Source of the DNA: Pseudomonadota bacterium | GTDB lineage: Bacteria; Pseudomonadota; Alphaproteobacteria; Sphingomonadales; Sphingomonadaceae | Assembly (NCBI GenBank): GCA_023391375.1 | Contig: JAEWBB010000024.1 | Coordinates: 186,001-250,000 of the forward strand | Reading direction: 5' to 3' | DNA: 64,000 nt | In this document: positions 1-8,472 of the stretch, piece after piece | Layout of the letters: the number at the start of each line of letters is the position of its first letter | How positions within the stretch are numbered: the first letter of the stretch is position 1 | The notes under the pieces: generated by a model | Database searches by the model: none | What the model was told of the DNA's origin: nothing | The model's input: only the letters and a program-made list of their open reading frames with translations | Made by a program: the position numbers and the translations under genes

Positions 1-326
1 AAGACGAGGCCGAGGAGGCGGCCGAGAAGTCGGTGCACCCATTCCCAGAAGAAGATGAACTGGAACTGCCCCAGCGTCATCCCGGCCGGCCCGCTGACCT
101 GCCGGTATTGCGGCGTCTGCTGGTAAAGCCGGAACGCCTCTTCCCACTGCGCGTGGCCGATCGGCGGGATCGCGCCGCTGACCGGCTTCCATTCGGTGAT
201 CGACAGTCCGCTTTCGGTCAGGCGCGTGATGCCGCCGACGACCACCATCGCGAAGATCATCGCGGCGGTGAACAGCAGCCAGTCGGCGATGGCGCGGGGG
301 CGAATGGGGGAGGCGGTCGAGTCCAT
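1..326 (-). CDS. ctaA: Heme A synthase (CtaA/COX15), 5' part only
   Basis: The minus strand reads an open frame from ATG at 326 to the window edge, giving the first 108 residues. The segment [18 protein letters not shown], followed by GAIPP, is the hallmark N-terminal region of the CtaA/COX15 family, which converts heme O to heme A in the cytoplasmic membrane for aa3-type oxidases. A membrane helix covers about residues 16-35. A His-containing [12 protein letters not shown] segment, typical of a heme-ligand helix, begins near residue 90. The rest of the gene lies outside the window. It is divergent from merC-zur across about 105 bases. The family assignment is firm; only completeness is unknown. 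Confidence 0.93.
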   Translation of the reverse strand, partial: MDSTASPIRPRAIADWLLFTAAMIFAMVVVGGITRLTESGLSITEWKPVSGAIPPIGHAQWEEAFRLYQQTPQYRQVSGPAGMTLGQFQFIFFWEWVHRLLGRLLGLV

Positions 327-388
327 GTCGGGCGGGCCTATGCCGCCCCGCCGCCACAGTTGCAAAGAAAGTTCGCTTGGAAGTTTGA

Positions 389-424
389 TGTGATATTGTC
401 ACGACACGGGTATCACATTATATC
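389..424. promoter_or_regulatory. Candidate Zur operator and promoter of merC-zur
   Basis: An inverted repeat TGTGATA (389-395) and TATCACA (411-417) lies between divergent ctaA and merC. It contains a shorter near-palindrome GTGATATTGTCAC (390-402). A plus-strand promoter-like pair TTGTCA (396-401) and TTATAT (418-423), 16 bases apart, overlaps it and would place the transcript start within a few bases of the merC ATG at 432. No Shine-Dalgarno sequence precedes that ATG. Because a Zur-type Fur protein is encoded in the same operon, autoregulation through this site is a reasonable inference. The match to known zinc boxes is only approximate. Confidence 0.4.
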
Positions 425-431
425 GTCGGCC

Positions 432-800
432 ATGTCGCCGCTTGCGCTCTCCACGAACCGGCTGGACCGGATGGCCATCGGCCTGTCCGGCCTGTGCCTC
501 GTGCATTGCCTCGCGACGTCGGTGTTCCTCGCGCTGTTCTCGACGCTGGGCGAAGGCCTCGGCGCCCCGTGGATCCATGAAGTGGGCCTGTCGCTCGCCA
601 TGGTCATGGGCGCGGTCGCGCTCGGCAAAGGCATCCGCGAGCATGGCTATACCATGCCGTCCGCGGTCGGCGGGCTGGGCCTTGGCGTCATGGCCGGCGC
701 GCTGACCCTGCCGCACGACGGGACGGAGGCGCTCTACACCGTGATCGGCGTCGCGATCCTCGCGCTCGGCCACCGGCTCAACCACATCGCCGCTGAATAA
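432..800 (+). CDS. MerC-family membrane protein
   Basis: The protein has 122 residues and four predicted membrane helices. A cysteine pair in the CLVHC context (Cys22, Cys26) lies in the first helix, the metal-binding signature of MerC-domain proteins. MerC proteins move mercuric ion in mer operons, but many chromosomal homologues sit beside zur-type regulators and are thought to handle zinc or another soft metal. Here a Fur-family gene follows after 20 bases, and no other mer gene is nearby, so a role in zinc homeostasis is more likely than mercury resistance. ATG 432 starts just after the candidate promoter and has no ribosome-binding site. A longer open frame exists upstream but crosses the operator. 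Confidence 0.8.
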   Translation: MSPLALSTNRLDRMAIGLSGLCLVHCLATSVFLALFSTLGEGLGAPWIHEVGLSLAMVMGAVALGKGIREHGYTMPSAVGGLGLGVMAGALTLPHDGTEALYTVIGVAILALGHRLNHIAAE

Positions 801-820
801 TCCCCGTTAGGGGATGTCTT

Positions 821-1312
821 GTGACGTCAGCGCCGCCCGCCTATCTATCGGGCATGGGCGCACATCATCATCACCTTCACCAGGGCGATTCGCTGCGGGA
901 TGCCGCGGCCGCCCAGATGGCCGAAAAGGGCGAGCAGTGGACCGGGATGCGCGCCGCGGTGTTCGACAGCCTGGCGCAATTCGACAAGCCGGCCAGCGCC
1001 TATGATATCGCCGAGCATGTTTCCAAGTCGCTGGGCCGCCGTGTCGCCGCCAACAGCGTCTACCGAATCCTCGACCTGTTCGTGACCGCCAACCTGGCGA
1101 TGCGGGTCGAAAGCGCCAACGCCTATGTCGCGAACCAGCACCCGGGCTGCCTGCACGACTGCATCTTCCTGATCTGCGACAGCTGCGGCTCCACCACCCA
1201 CATCGACGACGACAAACTGTCGGGCGGCGTGCGCAGTGCGGCCGAGCATGCGGGGTTCGAACCGGTCCGCCCGGTGATTGAGGTCCGCGGCCGCTGCGGC
1301 GACTGCAGCTAG
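821..1312 (+). CDS. zur: Fur-family transcriptional regulator, probably Zur
   Basis: This is a 163-residue winged-helix metalloregulator. The N-terminus is histidine-rich (HHHHLH), followed by the Fur DNA-binding domain, where MRAAVFDSLAQFDKPASAYD and NSVYRILDLF are characteristic. The C-terminal dimerisation domain carries two structural-zinc CxxC motifs, CDSC and CGDC. Position beside merC and the lack of Fur-type iron context favour zinc sensing. GTG 821 is chosen because AGGGGA lies about seven bases upstream. ATG 854, which begins at the His-rich stretch, is the alternative. It probably represses the merC-zur operon. Subfamily (Zur rather than Fur or PerR) is inferred. Confidence 0.82.
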   Translation: MTSAPPAYLSGMGAHHHHLHQGDSLRDAAAAQMAEKGEQWTGMRAAVFDSLAQFDKPASAYDIAEHVSKSLGRRVAANSVYRILDLFVTANLAMRVESANAYVANQHPGCLHDCIFLICDSCGSTTHIDDDKLSGGVRSAAEHAGFEPVRPVIEVRGRCGDCS

Positions 1313-1337
1313 ATCGACGGCGCGACGGGGCGGGGCG

Positions 1338-1937
1338 TTGACGGGGTTTCTCGAACCATTTCGCGACTATGCCGAATGGGTCGCGGCGATCCTCGGCCTC
1401 ATCACCGTCGTCCTCGTCGTCAGGCGCTCGATCTGGAACTACCCGTTCGCACTGGCGATGGTCTCGCTCTACTTCGTCGAATTCCTCGACGAAAAACTCT
1501 ACTCGGACGCACTTCTCCAGGTCTTTTTCTTCGCCATCAACGTCTACGGCTGGTGGGCCTGGGCCCGGGCGCCGGAAGTCGACAACGGGATCGAAGTGGT
1601 GGCCATGTCCCTTAGGGCCCGTGCGACCTGGTTTGTCGGCACGGCGATCGCCGCGCTGGCCTGGGGACTGCTGATGCACCGCTTCACGGATGCCGCCGCT
1701 CCCTTTGTCGACGCGGCCGTGGCTGGGGCCAGCGTCGCCGCCCAATGGCTGCAATCGCTCCGCCGGGTCGAGTCCTGGATACTGTGGATCGTGGCAGACC
1801 TCATTGCCGTCCCGCTCTATTGGTGGAAGGGGCTGGTGCCGACCACCATCCTCTACCTCGTGTTCCTTGGCCTGGCCGTGGCGGGCCTGCTGAGCTGGCG
1901 CCGCGCCGCGAGGCCCGGCCCGATGGCCGCCGCATGA
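1338..1937 (+). CDS. pnuC: Nicotinamide riboside transporter PnuC
   Basis: This is an inner-membrane protein of about 199 residues with seven hydrophobic segments, matching PnuC in length and in aromatic-rich motifs such as SIWNYPFALAMVSLYF, INVYGWW and PLYWWKG. PnuC facilitates diffusion of nicotinamide riboside, which is trapped by phosphorylation. The next gene overlaps by four bases (ATGA) and encodes the predicted kinase, so uptake and trapping are coupled. No ATG is available near the conserved start. TTG 1338 after a G-rich stretch fits best, but the exact start is uncertain. Confidence 0.88.
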   Translation: MTGFLEPFRDYAEWVAAILGLITVVLVVRRSIWNYPFALAMVSLYFVEFLDEKLYSDALLQVFFFAINVYGWWAWARAPEVDNGIEVVAMSLRARATWFVGTAIAALAWGLLMHRFTDAAAPFVDAAVAGASVAAQWLQSLRRVESWILWIVADLIAVPLYWWKGLVPTTILYLVFLGLAVAGLLSWRRAARPGPMAAA

Positions 1938-2443
1938 GCAAGCTGGTTGTCCTGCACGGCGTGGAGAGCGTCGGTAAGACCACACTCGGACGTGTGCTTG
2001 CCGGTCGCGCCGGCGCGCTGTTCCTGCCGGAATTCGGCCGTGCCTGGTGCGAGATTTTCGGGACCGATTGCGACGCGGCGGACCTCCTGGAAATCGGCGT
2101 CAACCAGCAGGACAATATCGAACACGCGCTGCGCGACGGCCGCGCCGTCTTTAGCGACACCGATGCCTTGATGACGGCCGCATGGGCCGAAATGATGCTC
2201 GGCCAGCAGCTTCCGGAGCTGCTGACCTACCGCAAGGCCGACCTCTACCTTTACTGCAAGCCCGACGTTCCGTTCGTCGCCGACGGCCTGCGCATTTTCG
2301 GCCAGCCCGAACAGCGCGAACGGTTCGACCGGATGGCCCAGGCCGCACTCGACCGTGCCAACGCGAATTATGTCGTGATCGAAGGCGACTGGGAATCCCG
2401 CGAGGCCATTGCCAGCGAGGCGGTTGCCCGGATCCTCGGCTGA
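1934..2443 (+). CDS. NadR-like ATPase, predicted ribosylnicotinamide kinase
   Basis: This 169-residue P-loop protein has a Walker A motif GVESVGKT at residues 9-16 and resembles the kinase domain of NadR. It lacks the N-terminal helix-turn-helix and the adenylyltransferase domain of full-length NadR. The predicted reaction is phosphorylation of nicotinamide riboside to NMN. Overlap with pnuC supports this: the transporter and kinase form a salvage pair for NAD synthesis. A separate NMN adenylyltransferase would be needed and is not in this window. Confidence 0.82.
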   Translation: MSKLVVLHGVESVGKTTLGRVLAGRAGALFLPEFGRAWCEIFGTDCDAADLLEIGVNQQDNIEHALRDGRAVFSDTDALMTAAWAEMMLGQQLPELLTYRKADLYLYCKPDVPFVADGLRIFGQPEQRERFDRMAQAALDRANANYVVIEGDWESREAIASEAVARILG

Positions 2444-2490
2444 CCAACGCGCGTTCGACTTCGCAGTCGTTACGGAGTAGAGGCCGCCCG

Positions 2491-4419
2491 ATGACCGACC
2501 GCCCGTCCACCCCGCTTCTCGACCAGGTCCAGTTTCCCGCCGACCTTCGCAAGCTGCCCAAGGCGCAGCTGCCGCAATTGTCGGACGAACTACGCCAGGA
2601 AATGATCTCGGCCGTGTCGACGTCGGGCGGCCACCTCGGGTCGGGCCTCGGCGTGGTCGAGCTGACTGTCGCCATCCATTATGTCTTCGACACGCCGACC
2701 GACAAGCTGATCTGGGACGTCGGGCACCAGTGCTACCCGCACAAGATCATCACCGGGCGCCGCGACCGCATCCGCACATTGCGGCAGGGCGGGGGCCTTA
2801 GCGGCTTCACCAAGCGCTCCGAGAGCGAATACGACCCGTTCGGGGCGGCGCACAGCTCGACCTCGATCTCGGCCGCGCTCGGCTTCGCCATTTCGAACAA
2901 GCTGGCCGACACGCCCGGCCGCGCGATCGCGGTGATCGGCGACGGCGCGATGAGCGCGGGCATGGCCTACGAGGCGATGAACAACGCCGAAGCCGCCGGC
3001 AACCGGCTGATCGTCATTCTCAACGACAACGACATGTCGATCGCGCCGCCAGTCGGCTCGTTGCGCAACTCGCTCGCCCGCCTGGTGTCGTCGGGCAAGT
3101 ATCTCGGCCCTCGCCGGCTGGCGCAGAAACTGGCGCGGCGGATGCCGGAACCGATGCACCGCTGGGCGCGGAAGGCCGAGGAATATACCCGCGGCTGGAT
3201 CACCGGCGGGACGCTGTTCGAGGAATTGGGCTTCTATTATGTCGGCCCCGTCGACGGTCACGACGTCAACGCACTGGTCGAGGTGCTCGAAAACGTGCGC
3301 GACGCCGAGGAAGGGCCGATCCTGGTCCATGTCGTGACGAAGAAAGGCAAGGGCTACGCCCCGGCCGAAAACGCCGCCGACAAATATCATGGCGTGGTCA
3401 AGTTCGACATCGTCTCGGGCAAGCAGGACAAGGGCCCGGGTGGCGGCCCGCCGGCCTATACCGCGGTCTTCGCCGACGCGCTGAAGGCCGAAATGGCCCG
3501 CGACGAGAAGGTCGTGGCCATCACCGCCGCGATGCCCTCGGGCACCGGCCTCGACAAATTGCAGGCGGCCTATCCGGAGCGCGTGTTCGACGTCGGCATT
3601 GCCGAACAGCACGCCGTGACCTTCGCCGCCGGCCTCGCCGCGGAAGGGCATCGCCCGTTCGTCGCGATCTATTCGACCTTCCTCCAGCGCGCCTACGACC
3701 AGGTGGTCCATGACGTCGCCATCCAGAACCTGCCGGTGCGGTTCGCGATGGATCGCGCGGGGCTGGTCGGCGCCGACGGTTGTACCCACGCCGGCGCGTT
3801 CGACCTCGCCTACCTGTGCACCTTACCCAACTTGGTGGTGATGGCCGCCGCGGACGAGGTCGAGCTGGCCAATATGGTCCACACCATGGCGATCCACGAC
3901 AGCGGGCCGATTGCCGTGCGCTATCCGCGCGGCAACGGGCGGGGCCTCACGATGCCGGCCGAGCCTACCGCGCTGGAAATCGGCAAGGGCCGCATCGTGC
4001 GAGAGGGCAAGAAGGTCGCCATCCTCTCGCTCGGCACCCGCCTCGAGGAGGCTGAAAAGGCAGCTGACATGCTGGACGCCAAGGGCTTGTCGACCACCAT
4101 CGCCGACCTGCGCTTCGCCAAGCCTCTCGACGAGGAACTGGTTCGCAAGCTGCTGACCACCCACGAGGTCGCGGTGACGATCGAGGAAGCGGCGATCGGC
4201 GGCCTCGGCGCGCAGGTTTTGACGCTGGCCAGCGACCTCGGCCTGACCGACGCCGGCCTCAAGATCCGCACCATGCGCCTGCCCGATACCTTCCAGGACC
4301 ATGACGCGCCGATGAAGCAGTACGACGAGGCCGGCCTCAACGCGCCGCACATCGTCGAGACGGTGCTGAAGGCGCTGCGGCGCAACGACCTCGGCGCCGA
4401 AAGCGGGGCGCGCGCTTGA
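2491..4419 (+). CDS. dxs: 1-deoxy-D-xylulose-5-phosphate synthase
   Basis: This 642-residue thiamine-diphosphate enzyme condenses pyruvate and glyceraldehyde 3-phosphate in the first step of the MEP isoprenoid pathway. Key features are visible: the substrate-binding [10 protein letters not shown] near His48, the cofactor-binding GDGAMSAG around residue 150, the catalytic Glu372 in GIAEQHAV, and a C-terminal transketolase domain. The length matches the family. ATG 2491 follows a GGAGTAGAGG ribosome-binding region. The gene stands 47 bases after nadR and 10 bases before an EEP-family gene. Confidence 0.97.
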   Translation: MTDRPSTPLLDQVQFPADLRKLPKAQLPQLSDELRQEMISAVSTSGGHLGSGLGVVELTVAIHYVFDTPTDKLIWDVGHQCYPHKIITGRRDRIRTLRQGGGLSGFTKRSESEYDPFGAAHSSTSISAALGFAISNKLADTPGRAIAVIGDGAMSAGMAYEAMNNAEAAGNRLIVILNDNDMSIAPPVGSLRNSLARLVSSGKYLGPRRLAQKLARRMPEPMHRWARKAEEYTRGWITGGTLFEELGFYYVGPVDGHDVNALVEVLENVRDAEEGPILVHVVTKKGKGYAPAENAADKYHGVVKFDIVSGKQDKGPGGGPPAYTAVFADALKAEMARDEKVVAITAAMPSGTGLDKLQAAYPERVFDVGIAEQHAVTFAAGLAAEGHRPFVAIYSTFLQRAYDQVVHDVAIQNLPVRFAMDRAGLVGADGCTHAGAFDLAYLCTLPNLVVMAAADEVELANMVHTMAIHDSGPIAVRYPRGNGRGLTMPAEPTALEIGKGRIVREGKKVAILSLGTRLEEAEKAADMLDAKGLSTTIADLRFAKPLDEELVRKLLTTHEVAVTIEEAAIGGLGAQVLTLASDLGLTDAGLKIRTMRLPDTFQDHDAPMKQYDEAGLNAPHIVETVLKALRRNDLGAESGARA

Positions 4420-4429
4420 GGATTGGCCG

Positions 4430-5548
4430 ATGGCGGGCGTAGCATCCGCAAAGGCGACGGATTGGCGGCGCTGGCTGCGCTACGCGTTCGTCGTCCTGAC
4501 GCTCATCCTGATCGTCGGCAGTTTTCTCCCGCTGTGGCAGACCGACGAATGGTGGGTGCGCGAATGGGATTACCCGCGCCTGCAGATCGCCGGCCTGTTG
4601 CTGCTGTGCGGGACACTCCTCCTGTCCCTCAACTGGCGCTGGTCCAGGGGCGAGAGCGCACTGGGCGCGGGCATGCTCGCCGCGCTGGTGTGGCAGGGGA
4701 CCCACTTCGTCGAATATCTCCCGATCTGGCCGCGCCAGGTGGCGACGGCGAAAAACTGCCCCGCAGACAAGCGGCTGACCCTGCTCAATTCCAACGTGTT
4801 GATGGATAATCGACAATTCGACCGGCAGCTGGCGATGGTTCGCGCCCAAAAGGCCGACGTTGTGCTTTTGCTCGAGGTTGGGCCGGAATGGCGCGACCAT
4901 TTGCGCGCGCTCTACCCCGACTACCCCTACCGCATCGCCGAACCGGCCCCCACGACCTATGGCATGATGCTGTTGTCGCGTTTGCCGATGAGGGCCGTTG
5001 TCCGCCACCGCTTGCAGGCCGGCGTGCCCTCGATCGATGCGCAACTGCGAATGCGCGACGGCAGTATTGTCGACCTCAAGGCGCTCCACCCCGAGCCGCC
5101 ATGGCCCGGCGACGATAGCGGCGAACGCGATGCTGAACTGGTCCAGGCCGGCAAGGAAGTGCGGGCGTCGGGCCGGGCCTCGGTGGTTCTGGGCGACCTC
5201 AACGATGTCGCATGGTCGCACAGCTCGCGGCTTTTCCGCGAGGTCGGCGGGATGAACGATCCGCGCGTCGGCCGGGGACTATACCCGACCTTTACGGCGA
5301 AATATCCGGTCCTGCGCTGGCCGCTCGACCATATGTTCGTGACGCCGCACTGGACGTTGGTCGATGTCACGCGCCCGGGCGCGACAGGGTCGGACCATTT
5401 CCCCATCCGCTACACCTTCTGCCTCGAAAAACCCGCCGCTCAGCGGCTGTTGTCGGCGGCCTTGCCTAAGGGCGTGGTCGCGGAAGCCCATGGCCAGCAG
5501 CGCGACGGCCTCCAGGAAAATGCGCGGGAAAACCGTGGCGAAGAATAA
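4430..5548 (+). CDS. Membrane-anchored endonuclease/exonuclease/phosphatase-family protein
   Basis: This 372-residue protein has three N-terminal membrane helices (roughly residues 20-95) followed by a catalytic EEP domain. Hallmark residues are present: NSNVLMDNR at its start, Glu149 in LLLEVG, GDLND (Asp256, Asn258) and the terminal SDH (Asp322, His323). The active site should face the periplasm. Substrates in this family range from DNA to phosphoesters and lipids, so none can be assigned. It follows dxs by 10 bases and its tail overlaps tlyA by 14 bases, implying co-transcription. Confidence 0.82.
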   Translation: MAGVASAKATDWRRWLRYAFVVLTLILIVGSFLPLWQTDEWWVREWDYPRLQIAGLLLLCGTLLLSLNWRWSRGESALGAGMLAALVWQGTHFVEYLPIWPRQVATAKNCPADKRLTLLNSNVLMDNRQFDRQLAMVRAQKADVVLLLEVGPEWRDHLRALYPDYPYRIAEPAPTTYGMMLLSRLPMRAVVRHRLQAGVPSIDAQLRMRDGSIVDLKALHPEPPWPGDDSGERDAELVQAGKEVRASGRASVVLGDLNDVAWSHSSRLFREVGGMNDPRVGRGLYPTFTAKYPVLRWPLDHMFVTPHWTLVDVTRPGATGSDHFPIRYTFCLEKPAAQRLLSAALPKGVVAEAHGQQRDGLQENARENRGEE

Positions 5549-6290
5549 GACGCGCGCCGACCAGCTGCTCGTCGCCCGGGGTCTCGCCGACAGCCGGACC
5601 AAGGCGCAGGCGCTGATCATGGGCGGCCATGTCTTCGCCGGCGACCGGAAGGTGGCCAAGGCGGGCGACCTAATCGCCGACGAGGTTGAGCTGACGGTCA
5701 AGGGCCGCGACCATCCCTGGGTGTCCCGCGGCGGCATCAAGCTGGACCATGGCCTGAACGCGTTCGGGTTCGACGTGACCGATGCGATCGCCCTCGATGT
5801 CGGCAGCTCGACCGGCGGCTTCACCGACGTCCTGCTCTCGCGCGGCGCGGCGAGAGTGTATGCGGTCGACGTCGGCACCAACCAGCTGGCCTGGAAGCTG
5901 CGCAGCGACGAGCGGGTCATCGTCCACGAACAAACCAATGCCCGCGACCTGACGTCCGGCATCATTGCCGAAGCGCCCGATATCATCGTGTGCGATGCCA
6001 GCTTCATCAGCCTCGCGAAGGTGCTGGACGCCGCGCTCGACCTCGCAAGCCCCGGCGCGAAGCTGGTCGCGCTGGTCAAGCCGCAGTTCGAGGCGGGGCG
6101 CGAGGAAGTGGGGAAGGGCGGCGTCGTCCGCGATCCCGCGGTCCATGCCCGCGTGTGCGACGAGGCGGCGGCATGGGTCCAATCCAAGGGCTGGCGCGTA
6201 TTGGGTGTCGAGACGAGCCCGATCACCGGGCCGGAAGGCAATGTCGAGTTCCTGCTCGGCGCCGTGAAGGAGGACGTGTGTGGTGACTGA
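5535..6290 (+). CDS. tlyA: TlyA-family rRNA 2'-O-methyltransferase
   Basis: This 251-residue protein has an N-terminal S4 RNA-binding domain (about residues 1-60) and a Rossmann methyltransferase domain with the SAM loop DVGSSTGGF starting at residue 88. The catalytic tetrad of 2'-O-methyltransferases is recognisable as Lys in GGIKLDH, Asp in CDASF, Lys in LVKPQFE and Glu in NVEF. Known homologues methylate cytidines in 16S and 23S rRNA; the haemolysin name is historical. GTG 5535 lies inside the end of the preceding gene. tspO overlaps the 3' end by 11 bases. Confidence 0.92.
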   Translation: MAKNKTRADQLLVARGLADSRTKAQALIMGGHVFAGDRKVAKAGDLIADEVELTVKGRDHPWVSRGGIKLDHGLNAFGFDVTDAIALDVGSSTGGFTDVLLSRGAARVYAVDVGTNQLAWKLRSDERVIVHEQTNARDLTSGIIAEAPDIIVCDASFISLAKVLDAALDLASPGAKLVALVKPQFEAGREEVGKGGVVRDPAVHARVCDEAAAWVQSKGWRVLGVETSPITGPEGNVEFLLGAVKEDVCGD

Positions 6291-6789
6291 ATCGCGAAGC
6301 TGGTGGAAATTGGCGATCCTGTTGGTAATCGGCATCAACGCGGTCGGCTTCCTCGCCGGACAGGTGGCGGGATCGGGCTATGGCAACCCATGGTTCGATG
6401 CGCTTCGCCAGCCGACGTTCATGCCGCCCGGCTGGCTGTTTGGGCTGGCCTGGACCATTCTTTACACGCTGCTCGGAATCGCCGCGGCGATGATCCATGC
6501 GCTGCCGTCGACCAAGGAACGGCGCGACGCGCTGGTGCTGTTCTGGATACAGATGCTGCTGAACTTCACCTGGTCGCCGGTGTTCTTCGGCGCGCATGAC
6601 ATGAACCTCGGGCGGATCATCTTGTTCGTGCTGATCCTCTTCTCGGCCATGGCGGCGGGCAAATTCTATCGCCTCAAGCCCTTGGCGGGACTGCTTATGA
6701 TCCCCTATCTGGGGTGGCTGATCTTTGCGACCGTGCTCAACAACGCGTTCATCGATCTCAACCCCGGGGCGAGCGCCAGCTTGTTCTGA
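6280..6789 (+). CDS. tspO: TspO/MBR family tryptophan-rich sensory protein
   Basis: This is a 169-residue protein with five hydrophobic segments and the conserved features of the TspO/peripheral benzodiazepine receptor family, including the PTFMPPGWLFGLAW block, NFTWSPVFF and FATVLNNAF. Family members bind porphyrins, and in Rhodobacter TspO modulates tetrapyrrole-linked gene expression in response to oxygen. Start choice is between adjacent GTG codons at 6280 and 6283. It overlaps tlyA by 11 bases. Confidence 0.93.
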   Translation: MVTESRSWWKLAILLVIGINAVGFLAGQVAGSGYGNPWFDALRQPTFMPPGWLFGLAWTILYTLLGIAAAMIHALPSTKERRDALVLFWIQMLLNFTWSPVFFGAHDMNLGRIILFVLILFSAMAAGKFYRLKPLAGLLMIPYLGWLIFATVLNNAFIDLNPGASASLF

Positions 6790-6809
6790 CAAGTTTTCGG
6801 AGACTGACA

Positions 6810-7109
6810 GTGCAATCGCAGAACCGCATGTTCGACGATTTCGTGAAAATGGTGAACGGCATGGCCGGCACCGTCGCCGGCATGGGCCGCGAGGCCGAGA
6901 GCGGCATGCGCGAGAAAATGCGCGACTGGGTCGGCGGTCTCGACATGGTCAGCCGCGAGGAATTCGACGCGGTGAAGGCGATGGCCGTCGCCGCGCGCGA
7001 CGAGAATGACGCGCTGAAAAGGCGCATTGAGGCGCTCGAGGCCAAGGTGGGCGGGGTCGCCGCCAAGCCCGCCGCGCCGAAGAAGCCCAAGCCGGGAGCC
7101 GCAAGCTGA
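6810..7109 (+). CDS. ubiK: UbiK-type ubiquinone biosynthesis accessory factor (BMFP domain)
   Basis: This 99-residue protein has a helical N-terminus, a coiled coil around FDAVKAMAVAARDENDALKR, and an Ala/Lys/Pro-rich tail. This is the architecture of the BMFP/UbiK family, which binds lipid and assists the late hydroxylation steps of ubiquinone synthesis. GTG 6810 is preceded by CGGAGA at suitable spacing. It fits the respiratory theme of the region. The downstream gene starts on its stop codon. Confidence 0.82.
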   Translation: MQSQNRMFDDFVKMVNGMAGTVAGMGREAESGMREKMRDWVGGLDMVSREEFDAVKAMAVAARDENDALKRRIEALEAKVGGVAAKPAAPKKPKPGAAS

Positions 7110-7609
7110 CCGAACTCGACACCGACGACACGGACGCCGACGGCGCGCCGATCGACATCCTCGAGCAATATTTCGAGGCGCGGGGCTGGGTGCACGAGCG
7201 CTCAGGCGACGGCGAGATCGTTGCCAGCGCGGGCGGAAGCTGGGCCCAATACGAATTGCGCGGCGTGTGGCGGCCGGAAGACCAGGTCCTGCAGTTCCTT
7301 GCCTTTCCGGACGTCAAGGTGTCGACCGAAAAGCGCGCCGCGGTTTACGAGGTGCTGGGCTTGGTCAACGAGCAGTTGTGGCTCGGCCATTTCGAGCTGT
7401 GGTCGGGCTCCGGACTGATCGTCTTCCGCCACGCGACCCTGATCGGCGAGAATGACGGGCTGTCGTTCGAGCAGGCCGAGGCGATCAGTGAGGCCGCGCT
7501 GGAAGAGTGCGAGCGCTTCTATCCCGTGTTCCAGTTCGTCCTGTGGGGCGGCAAGTCGCCCGCCGAGGCGATCGCGGCGGCGCTGATCGACACTGCCGGC
7601 GAGGCGTGA
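7106..7609 (+). CDS. YbjN domain-containing protein, apparent CTG start
   Basis: The 167-residue protein matches the YbjN family (type III secretion chaperone-like fold, unknown biochemical role), with conserved DILEQYFEARGW near the N-terminus and a typical acidic, aromatic body. An in-frame stop (TGA 7028-7030) lies upstream, and no ATG, GTG or TTG occurs between it and the conserved N-terminus. CTG 7106, preceded by GGGAG seven bases upstream and overlapping the ubiK stop as CTGA, is the only start that keeps the whole domain. GTG 7190 would remove 28 residues of it. It overlaps proC by four bases (GTGA). Confidence 0.8.
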   Translation: MTELDTDDTDADGAPIDILEQYFEARGWVHERSGDGEIVASAGGSWAQYELRGVWRPEDQVLQFLAFPDVKVSTEKRAAVYEVLGLVNEQLWLGHFELWSGSGLIVFRHATLIGENDGLSFEQAEAISEAALEECERFYPVFQFVLWGGKSPAEAIAAALIDTAGEA

Positions 7610-8421
7610 GCCCACCCGTCTTCCCCGAGCCGGCCTGGCTGGTCGGGTGCGGCAACATGGCCGGCGCGATAGTCGACGGCTGGCGCGCGGCGGGCGTCGA
7701 CCTCTCGCCGGTCACCGTGATCCGCCCGTCCGGAACACCGGTCGAGGGCGTAACCGTCGTCACGGATTACCCGGACGCGCACCCGCGTTTCGTCATGCTC
7801 GGCGTCAAGCCGCAGAAACTGGACGAGGTCGTGCCGGGCCTGGCGCCGCACATCGGCAAGGACACGATCGTCGTCAGCCTTCTGGCCGGCACCAGCGCGG
7901 CCAGCCTGGCGGACCGCTTCCCCGACACCCGCGCCATCGTCCGCGCCATGCCCAACCTGCCCGTCGCGCACGGCAAGGGGGTGACCGCGCTTTACGCCGA
8001 ACAAGCCGGTGAGGAGGCGAGGGCAGTCGTCGGCGGCTTGATGGACGCACTCGGCTTTGCGCCATGGGTCGAAAGCGAGGATGATTTCTCGGCGATCGGG
8101 GCGGTCGCCGGCTCTGGTCCCGCCTACGTCGCGCGCTTTGTGGACGCGCTTGCCGAAGGCGGACGGGGCCTGGGCCTTGGCGACGCGCTCGCCGCGCGCA
8201 TCGCGGTCGAGACCCTGGTCGGGACCGCCGCGATGGCCGAGACCGGCGAGGCGATGGGAGAGCTCGCCCGCCGCGTCGCCAGCCCCAAGGGTACGACGGA
8301 GCAGGGCCTCGCGGTTCTCGATGATGCGCAGGGCGGCATCCGTCAATTGGTCGCGCGGATGCTTGATGCCGCCATCGAACGGGGCCGCCAGTTGGCCGCC
8401 GAGGCCGCCCGCCGCGGTTGA
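7606..8421 (+). CDS. proC: Pyrroline-5-carboxylate reductase
   Basis: This 271-residue enzyme reduces 1-pyrroline-5-carboxylate to proline with NAD(P)H. It shows the N-terminal dinucleotide-binding loop VGCGNMAGAIVDGW, the segments LGVKPQ and VRAMPNLP, and the C-terminal conserved GSGPAYVARF and SPKGTTEQGL. Length is normal. GTG 7606 overlaps the ybjN stop, making ubiK-ybjN-proC one transcription unit, probably including the genes from dxs onward. Confidence 0.95.
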   Translation: MSPPVFPEPAWLVGCGNMAGAIVDGWRAAGVDLSPVTVIRPSGTPVEGVTVVTDYPDAHPRFVMLGVKPQKLDEVVPGLAPHIGKDTIVVSLLAGTSAASLADRFPDTRAIVRAMPNLPVAHGKGVTALYAEQAGEEARAVVGGLMDALGFAPWVESEDDFSAIGAVAGSGPAYVARFVDALAEGGRGLGLGDALAARIAVETLVGTAAMAETGEAMGELARRVASPKGTTEQGLAVLDDAQGGIRQLVARMLDAAIERGRQLAAEAARRG

Positions 8422-8472
8422 ACAAAGCGCGCCCATCGCCTAGGCGGCGCGCAACACGAAAAGGGAAAGTAA

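Noticed and set aside
432..800. A mercury resistance operon, suggested by MerC.
   Set aside because: No merA, merT, merP or merR lies nearby, and the neighbour is a Fur-family gene.
2590..3789. A minus-strand open frame of about 400 codons opposite dxs.
   Set aside because: Same reason: no domain, no ribosome-binding site, full overlap with a certain gene.
5364..5534. A longer TlyA start inside the EEP gene.
   Set aside because: The upstream codons give an Arg/Ser-rich segment unlike the family; GTG 5535 starts exactly at the conserved S4 domain.
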